Shown: one piece after another, positions 56,980 through 64,000 of the stretch | Position numbering within the stretch: the stretch's first letter is position 1 | Layout: each line of letters opens with the position of its first letter | Assembly: GCF_026151205.1 (NCBI RefSeq) | Contig: NC_087075.1 | Span: 9,541,303-9,605,302, forward strand | Direction: 5' to 3' | DNA from: Bolinopsis microptera | Lineage: Eukaryota; Ctenophora; Tentaculata; Lobata; Bolinopsidae | Length of the DNA: 64,000 nt | Notes under the pieces: generated by a model | Databases searched by the model: none | What the model saw: only the letters and a program-made list of their open reading frames with translations | Told to the model about the DNA's origin: nothing | Made by a program: the position numbers and the translations under genes

Positions 56980-58200
56980 AATCGTTAGAGATATCAGATA
57001 ACACACCGTAAACTCCGTAAACTCCTATATCGTCGTCACTCTTTTGTTGCACGTGGACTTTAAACACGTTAAGAATAGTTTAAAATTCCACTTTTCAGAC
57101 TCATTCCGAAGAAATCTTTTTCCTAAACAGCACCGAAACTGTCGTAGATTTAATCAAACCCAGCCATTTCCTCAGAAATCGGGTTAAATAGGTACGAACG
57201 ACTAGGTTTAATAAGGTTTTTACATTTAACATTATATAATTATGTAATTATCTCTTTTATAGATCCGTCGGTGCCACCGTCCGGAGCAACTCAACTCAAT
57301 GTCAATAATTTGCATTAGCTCTGTTTGCATCAGGTAAGAGTTAACAATTGGTTAATTGGTTAATTGGTCAATTGGTTGTTCGATAAGCCCAGATTAAACA
57401 TCAGGCACTACAATCTGTCCGTTTGTGACCAGAACTTTTAGACGGCTGTTAATTTGTGTACCTAGACAGTGTAATCAGACAGATCGAACAATTTAATTCA
57501 GTTTCATTCACTTTTAATCACACAACGACTTATTACTATTAGTTTGACTTAAAGTGTTCTGAGCTGTATTTCCGTAACCAAGGGTGATACAAATTTTATA
57601 ACGCGCCCAAAATTAACTTTGAACAAAATATGCAGTTTAAAGTTAGACTGAACGTTTATGAGGTTTTATTTCTCGAACTGCTCGACTTGTTAATGGGATT
57701 TAACAACAGTTTAGTGAGATTATAACATTTAATAGTTCCGTGAAGAAGTCATGAAGTTGTAATTATAACATCATACTGCTATTATTTTAACTATCGGAAA
57801 TTATTTTTTGTTTTATACAAATCAGAAAGCGTTTGTCCTATTTCTACCGATATAACGTTAAAGAACTAGTAGTTCAATTCTTAACGGAGTTTTATATTGA
57901 CAGGAAACCTGAAAACAATGTAACAGAGTCGATATATTTTAATGTTGCCATGGGGTGGCAATCCCCATACATCGTATAGTCCGATAGTTTCACTGCGTCC
58001 TAATATACAGTAGCAATGTATAATTGTTAAGTAATATGGCCATGGATACTTTTTTAAAGATGCAACAAATATTTGGGGTACAAAATGCTCCGAGAGGGCG
58101 GGACATAGGTAATACTAGTTAGGTACGTTTCATCACTCATGCCCTCGTGCCAGGAAATATGTTAAAATATAATCTTTGTGTGTTCCGGAGTAATGTGTAT
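56980..58200. other. Intergenic; one possible lone exon
   Basis: 57262-57332 (+) has a TTTTATAG acceptor, a short frame DPSVPPSGATQLNVNNLH and stop, then GTAAGA. With no partner exon it may be chance. Nothing else recognised. Confidence 0.3.
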
Positions 58201-58375
58201 TTCGACTTACTTCGACTTAGGGCGGCTTCAACGTCCGAACAGAGATAGTTTTTTTCCAAATCTGTCTATCCAGCACGAGTTTGTTAATCTCCTTGCTGTC
58301 GTCAAGCCCCGTGTCCTTCCGAAGGATGTCAATATATGTAAGGTGTGGTCTTCCCCTTCGACGATGTCCTTGAAG

Positions 58376-58577
58376 CAGGGGTGAGCGCCGCCGCCGAACG
58401 CCGCCGCTGCCGAGTGTTTAGCCCACGCCGCTGCGCCAAACAATTTATCGGCGGCGCAAACGGCGTGAACGTGGTATTTTTTAAATTTGAATTTTCAAAA
58501 AATTACTCAAAAAAATTAAAATTCAATGAAAAAACGCCGCCGCCGATTTTGGTTGAACACGGCGGTGCACACCACTG
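58376..58577. mobile_element. hAT-like GCC-rich MITE A, 202 bp
   Basis: Ends CAGGGGTGAGCGCCGCCG and the rc CAGTGGTGTGCACCGCCG. It is an internal deletion form of MITE B: the first about 150 bp and the last about 45 bp are shared. Confidence 0.88.
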
Positions 58578-58850
58578 CTAGTCAGCTTATAGACCGGATC
58601 CTACTACAGTAAAATCCCGATCAGATTTATCGTATATTTTTCGACAATTTGATTTTTCTCGTCTTATGTTCTCAACATCATCAGCTTACGACTACTTCAC
58701 AAAAGGCTATTTAATTAGATGCAATTACAAGCTATTGTCCAATTATTTTTGAGAAAGGACAAGCTGGCAATCTTTTATCTTCCAATCTGCGCTTTCTTGA
58801 GAAAGGAAAAATATTCTTTTATTGACGGATATATCATATTCATATTAGTA

Positions 58851-59701
58851 GAGGCTCTTACGGGCATTGTCTGCTCGATACGCTAGGGACCCCAGATACA
58901 CCTTACTAGACGCATTTTTGACCGTAGAATCGATTAAAAGTAGTTTCAAAATGATTGGACTGAGTTAGCACCGTTAAAATTGCAAAAAACCGATTTTGGG
59001 GCCAAAAATAGGCCAAAAAAGCATGTTTTTTGATAATTTGAGCAAGTTAATTTTGTTGGCATGTCGGCAAAATTTGCATGAAGGTAGCTAAAAGACAGCC
59101 GCACAAGATGGTTAAAAAATTTTAAAAATCCCTTTATTTTAGTGCAGGCAAAAACCCAAAAAAGTGGTAAAAATTTTGACTTTTTTGCTTGAAGTTTGAA
59201 AAAATTTTTGCAGTTGTATTAAATCAACCCAAAAATAGTCACATCGTGTTTGCCTAAATTTTTCCTTTCCGAGAAGTACCCACTTCATATACTTTATCAA
59301 AGTTTGAATATTGTCACTCCGCAAGCGTTTTTGCCAAATTTTCGACGCGCACTACGCGCAAAAGCATTTAGTTGTTATTAATTGGCACCCGCGCGTTCAT
59401 CATAAATTTCAAACAGCTATAACTCAGCGAGATTATGTCCGTTCTAGCTCATATTTTCACACCAAATAGAAAATAATGTGATCTTATTGCTGACAAAATA
59501 TGAATATGATTACTCTATTTGCCTTAGAGTAATAGACTGTCAAAGTTTAAAACGCGCATTGGTATAGCACGTGACTAATAAGGCCAAATTTATACTTCTT
59601 AACATATTATCGATCCTTAGACATCATACTATTGTGTCCAATTAGCGGTTAGGTCTCTAAACTCGTAGCAGAAAACACGTCTTTTTGCCCGTAAGAGCCT
59701 C
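58851..59701. mobile_element. TA-flanked DNA element, 851 bp
   Basis: TA|GAGGCTCTTACGGGCA at left and TGCCCGTAAGAGCCTC|TA at right, a perfect 16-bp inverted repeat. No coding frame beyond 61 residues. A Tc1/mariner-type MITE is likely from the TA target. Confidence 0.8.
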
Positions 59702-59840
59702 TACTATATCGTGCGGGGTGTATTTATAAACGCCTAATGCATTTGTTATACAAAAGAATAGACAAAAGGTTTACTAGTGCCATAAACAAAAGAGTTTAGT
59801 AGTGAAAAGGCAAGGATAATATTTCTCGATCTGTTTCTAA

Positions 59841-60435
59841 CAGGGACGTAGCCAGGATTTTTCTTTGAGGGGGGCTGTCGGCGAGCAAAGCGAGCCGACG
59901 TGTCCAATCCAGCTGCGCAGCGAGCGAAGCGAGCAAGCTGCATGGCAGGGGTCTGGGGGCGCAGCCCCCAGCGGGGTACAGGGGCGGAGCCCCTTAGAGG
60001 GGGTCGAAAATTTTTGCGAAACAGGGTGTTTTAGACGACATTTGGCATTAAAGAAATTTGTAGGACAGCAATAAACTGGGATTGAAAAGAATCAAGTACT
60101 CACATAAATTTGGTAACTTCACAACAGCAATCTGCATTCTCCAATCAGAATTTACGACTTACTCAGGCCTCATCGTCTTAAGATTTTTACATTTCCTACG
60201 GTCTAGGGGACACTATTGACTATTTATAGAAGTCTTCTAGAATGTTTGCTTGGATGTTATGACAGATATTTACTAATCCACAGTTCAAATCTTTGACTGA
60301 CTGCAGTCATAAACACAGCCCAGTTACCAGGCGACGATGGGGACTAGGGGGCTTATGATCTTTTTTCTGGGGTTCGATTTTTTCCGGGGGGGCTGCCGCC
60401 CCCCTAGCCCCCCCCCCCCCCTGTCTACGTGCCTG
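59841..60435. mobile_element. hAT-like element, 595 bp, with perfect 8-bp duplication
   Basis: GTTTCTAA flanks both sides (59833-59840, 60436-60443). Ends CAGGGACGTAGCCAGG and rc CAGGCACGTAGACAGG. Inside are G/C-rich hairpins (GGGGGCGCAGCCCCCAG), repeated GCGAGCAAAGCGAGC and a C run at about 60407-60421. Confidence 0.9.
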
Positions 60436-60515
60436 GTTTCTAATGTTATTGAGTATTTACTTTTGTAATTGTTTCCGAACGCTTGACGTACGTGTTGCGT
60501 AAATGCTTTACAATA

Positions 60516-61017
60516 CAGGGGTGAGCGCCGCCGCCGAACGCCGCCGCCGCCGAGTGTTTAGCCCACGCCGCTGCGCCGAACAATTTATCGGCGGCGCAAA
60601 CGGCGTGAACGTGGTATTTTTTAAATTTGAATTTTCAAAAAATTACTCAAAAAAATTAAAAATTCAATGAAAAAATTTGAAAAAATTTGCTGAATATAGT
60701 TATAAAATCCCTTTAGCATGTCTGACGTCAAGTAGTTCGATGTAGCATATGCAATGTTTCATGAAATTGTGAATTCATGTCATACGATCAACGATGAATT
60801 TAAGTGAAATTTGCAACCTTCTAAACCTTATTAATACTAAGTCAATCCTTTACGGTAAAGGATTGACTTAGTTTACCTAAGCAATGAATTTCCATTTTGT
60901 CGAGTCACAACTGAAACTGCCAATTGTCCACAGGCCACGCCGCCGAACGCCGCCGCCGCCGCTAATTTTGGCCACGCCGCCGCCGATTTTGGTTGAACAC
61001 GGCGGCGCACACCACTG
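60516..61017. mobile_element. hAT-like GCC-rich MITE B, 502 bp
   Basis: Ends CAGGGGTGAGCGCCGCCG and the rc CAGTGGTGTGCGCCGCCG. It carries a palindrome around 60838-60872 (AAGTCAATCCTTTACGG / CCGTAAAGGATTGACTT). Right flank CCTTGAAG is shared with MITE A's left flank. Confidence 0.9.
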
Positions 61018-62680
61018 CCTTGAAGAGGTTCCCAGAAGAGAAGTTGATGACTCAGAAGTTCTTCATGTCTGGCTAAATGACCTGCTAGTCTCATCCTCCG
61101 TGCAGCTATCTTATCAGATGCTCTGATGAGGTGTCCATACACCTTAGCGTTAGTCTGCCGCTCTTTCCAGTCAATGTTAAGTGCCATCCTCAGCATTCTC
61201 GTATAACATCCATCAATACGTTTTGCGAGGGTCTGGCTGACAGTCCATGTTTCAGAGCCATATAGAAGGATGGACTCGACTGTAGCCAGGAACAGTCGTA
61301 TCTTGAGATCTCTACGCATATCCGACTTCCATACAAGCTTCATCTGGTGACACGCTCCCCATGCCTTAGCTTTCCTCACTTCGAAGTCCTTCTCCGAACT
61401 CTTCATTCTACTACCCAAATATACAAAGTCATCGACTTTCTCAATGTTCTTCCCACTCCCAGCAACCAGAGTCGGGTTATCATCATCTCTTATGTTGATT
61501 CCCATGTACTTAGTTTTCCCCTCGTTGAGGTGGATTCCAACTGAGTTGGCCGCCAGTTCCAGACTCCTGAGAAAATCTTGTGCCTCCGCAACACTATTTG
61601 TTATAAGAGCAAGGTCGTCAGCAAAGTCCGCATCAGTGACCTTGACAGCCGGATAGCGTCGGCTTCTTCTAGGGTGTAGAGTAAACCCAAAGTCCCTACC
61701 TTCTAGGGACACCCTCATAATGTAGTCAATTACGATTATGAATAGGTAGGGCGCCAAAGTGTCTCCCTGCATCACTCCTGCTAGAATGAAGAATGCTTCA
61801 CTCAGACCATCCTCGGTAATCACACGAGCAAATGTATTTGCATACATTCTTTGTATCAAGCTTACAATCTCCTTGGGAATTCCATATGCCAGGAGGATCT
61901 TCATGAGGAGTCCACGGTGCACGCTGTCGAATGCGTTCTTGAAATCAATGAAGAGCATTACCGCGGTCATATCTTTATCCCGGGCTCCCTCGAATACCCT
62001 TCTTAGGCCAAGAATATGACTAGTTGTTGACAGTTGACCTACTTTCTCTGAATCCGTTCTGATTGATCCTTAAGATGTCTTCCATGGCAGGTTTGATCCT
62101 GTTCAGTATCATCTTATTGAGAGTCTTACTCACTATAGATGTCAGTGCAATACCTCTACAGTTATCTACTTTGGTCAAATTCCCTTTCTTTGGAACAGGC
62201 ACGATGTTTAGGTGCTTCCATTGGTCAGGAACATCGCCATCAACTAGTGCTTTATTGCCGAAGTCAAGGATCAAATCATCAACATCTACCCTCTTCAGTA
62301 CTTCAGGGGCAACTCCATCCTCTCCAAATGCCTTACCTTCTTTAATCGATTTCGTAGCCTCCTCCAGTTTGGTCTTGGTGAACTTATCCACACTGATGTT
62401 TTGTGGTGGATGTATGACTGGTATGTCCACTTCTTCGTTTGGAACTACTGGAGGTTGTCCATTGTCCAAGTAGCTTGGTAAAGTGGTATTTCCAGGCTCT
62501 CAATCTACCCTCTCTACTACCTCCTTCTACAAGACCACATGGCTTCTTCTTTCTCCCACTGACCTCATTAACAAGAAACCAGCTCTCTTTTTTCTTGCAT
62601 CTTTCGGCTGCGTTTGTGTATTTATTAATTAAAAATATCTGAAATTCGAAAAATGCCTCCCTCTGGCCTTTTTTATGCCG
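61018..62680 (-). pseudogene. RTE-like reverse transcriptase, frameshifted
   Basis: Three frame segments. About 62680-62465 gives the pre-RT linker (AAERCKKKESWFLVNE). 62466-62020 gives DNCRGIALTSIVSKTLNKMI, the RT finger. 61970-61018 gives the palm with FIDFKNAFDS, GVMQGDTLAPYLF and FADD, then the C terminus GSETWTVSQ...LLFWEPLQG. The apurinic endonuclease part is missing (5' truncation). Each frame break is a 7-bp direct duplication (TGGACAA; GTCAAC spaced seven bases). The FADD catalytic box is intact. It is dead as a gene, but young. Confidence 0.85.
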
Positions 62681-62926
62681 TTATTTTTCAATTTTACCCC
62701 GTTACATTCCATTATTGTCTATTTTTTCATTATTTTTCATTCACATATTGTAATATTTTTGCAATCACATATGATATATGTATATCCCGAACTATATACA
62801 TATAGGTCGGAAACAATAAAATCATCATTATATATATATATTTTTAGGACGCAATGAAACTACCGGACGCAATGAAACTACCGGACCACGATGTAGCGGG
62901 GCCAGCCTTTCTTCCAGTATAAGCTA

Positions 62927-63851
62927 CCTTATCGGACCTTACTTGAATGGACATTAATTGAATTTGAACGCTGGAGGTCCTAGCGTTCATTTTAATGTCC
63001 GTTCAAATAAAGTCCGTCCGTTTTATAAGGTCCGTCCAATTGTTAAAGTCCGTTGGGATTTTTTCCAAAATTATTCCACTGCGAACTCATGTTTAGGATA
63101 TGACAACTTTTTAATTTCAGTCAATTGTAATTTCTATCATCGGATTCGGACTAAACTATATCATTGGATTAATGAAAAACGAGTTATTATACAATTTAAA
63201 TATTCTAAGTAACACATTATGGCATGATCACTTTCTTGATCTTCGGCTTCCTCGTTCACTTCTTCGGAGTTATTATTTACCTCCACATCTTGTAAAAGTT
63301 TACACTGAAATGCAGGACCGAGGTGGTCGAATAAAAAATAGTTTTCAAAAAGCAGGTATTACTGATACGATGCTTTAAGCATAGAATATTTAATGCACGA
63401 TAACCCATTTGAGGAAGATGACCTGTGATATGATCATCAAATCTGGTCATATTTCGTATGCGTGTTATTTGTATTCAATTCAGAGGAGATTAGCCAATTT
63501 CAATCTAAACTCATAATGATAGACCCTCTGACAAGGGCAAAGCGTCATATATACGCTACAAACTCAATATTTCGTATCTGTTGTTTTTACACAACTTTCA
63601 TGATCACAGACACTGATATGATTATGATCTACAGATATATTTTGACATTTTTTACTGCTTAACGACCGCCTTTCTTGCTCATTGTATGCAAAATTAATTT
63701 ACAAATTATCTGCTAAAACTTAAAAAACGCCAAAAAAATATGAAAAAATCTGTATTTTTGATGGTTTTGAATGCCTTCGAGTGTTCATTTTAATGTCCGT
63801 TCATAATTATGTCCGTTCATTAAATGTCCGGTCAAATAAGGTCCGATAAGG
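62927..63851. mobile_element. MITE of the CCTTATCGGAC family, 925 bp
   Basis: TA|CCTTATCGGACCTTACTTGA at left and CAAATAAGGTCCGATAAGG|TA at right. Both ends hold TTCATTTTAATGTCCGTTCA motifs in the same order as the copies at 5388-5969 and 52280. Frames inside (63172-63378) show no domain. Confidence 0.88.
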
Positions 63852-64000
63852 TATTCTGCTATTGTTCTCTGAAATACTACAAATACAGAGCATCTAATGT
63901 CATACCACTATAATAAGCTATTGTTCCACGTCATATCACAGTCTTAAACTGTTAGATATAATAAGAAATGCTCATATAAAGATGTGATCTTGCAAAATTT

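Larger units (their letters stand above)
58376..61017. mobile_element. Composite hAT unit, 2642 bp, bounded by two MITEs
   Basis: The 8-bp duplication CCTTGAAG lies at 58368-58375 and 61018-61025, outside two related MITEs (58376-58577 and 60516-61017). Their inner flanks (CTAGTCAG and TTACAATA) do not match each other or the outer site. The interrupted RTE is continuous across the outer edges. Confidence 0.85.
58201..62690 (-). mobile_element. RTE-like LINE, 5' truncated, split by a composite hAT insertion
   Basis: Coding sequence runs from about 62690 to 61018, then resumes at 58375 and ends with TLKPP-stop near 58222, with the 3' end at about 58201. Removing 58376-61017 and one 8-bp CCTTGAAG restores the order seen in the fragment at 42966-43168. 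The frame carries two 7-bp duplication frameshifts, at about 62030 and 62460. Confidence 0.88.

Noticed and set aside
57262-57332. Possible lone exon ending in a stop then a donor site
   Set aside because: No upstream or downstream exon could be phased to it.

Overview
The window is AT-rich DNA from an animal nuclear genome. Coding sequence sits in short exons with GT-AG introns and consistent phases, and the products carry animal extracellular domains (Ig, FN3, ephrin-receptor-like GCC2_GCC3, follistatin/Kazal, von Willebrand D, Ly6/uPAR). Low gene density, many MITEs, LINE remnants and tRNA-derived SINEs suggest a mid-sized invertebrate genome. A cnidarian, perhaps a hydrozoan, is my best guess, but the sequence does not prove it.

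Three host genes can be built. (1) Minus strand, about 293-5568, cut by the left edge: a signal peptide, Ig, FN3, six GCC2_GCC3 modules (one exon each), then a second Ig and the first half of a second FN3. (2) Minus strand, 9388-23106: a complete 16-exon model whose phases all agree, giving 546 codons plus stop. Its product is signal peptide, Ig, follistatin-like EGF, Kazal, von Willebrand D, then a C8-like cysteine-rich segment. (3) Plus strand, 53234-54696: a complete 5-exon, 171-residue Ly6/uPAR protein with a ten-cysteine core and a GPI-anchor signal. All three look secreted or cell-surface.

Much of the rest that I can identify is repetitive. Gene 2 introns hold a Mutator-like (MULE) transposon (12088-14439), a local triplication with one inverted copy, a 20-bp satellite, a 42-bp minisatellite and a 41-bp repeat carrying CCAAT and CACGTG motifs. 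From 25.3 to 35.9 kb lie a minisatellite, an 821-bp foldback element with 8-bp target duplications and a three-level nest of DNA transposons. The 36-53 kb part is mostly intergenic, with a decayed LINE tail, an RTE 3' fragment and a 552-residue LINE reverse transcriptase (46714-48372). After the Ly6 gene, 58.2-62.7 kb is an RTE-like LINE split by a 2.6-kb segment. That segment is bounded by two hAT-type MITEs whose outer ends share one 8-bp duplication, so the pair appears to have moved as one composite unit. A TA-flanked MITE closes the window. Termini of the same MITE family also bracket the first exon of gene 1.

Exon models rest on reading splice sites, phase and domain logic by eye. No database search or transcript was available.
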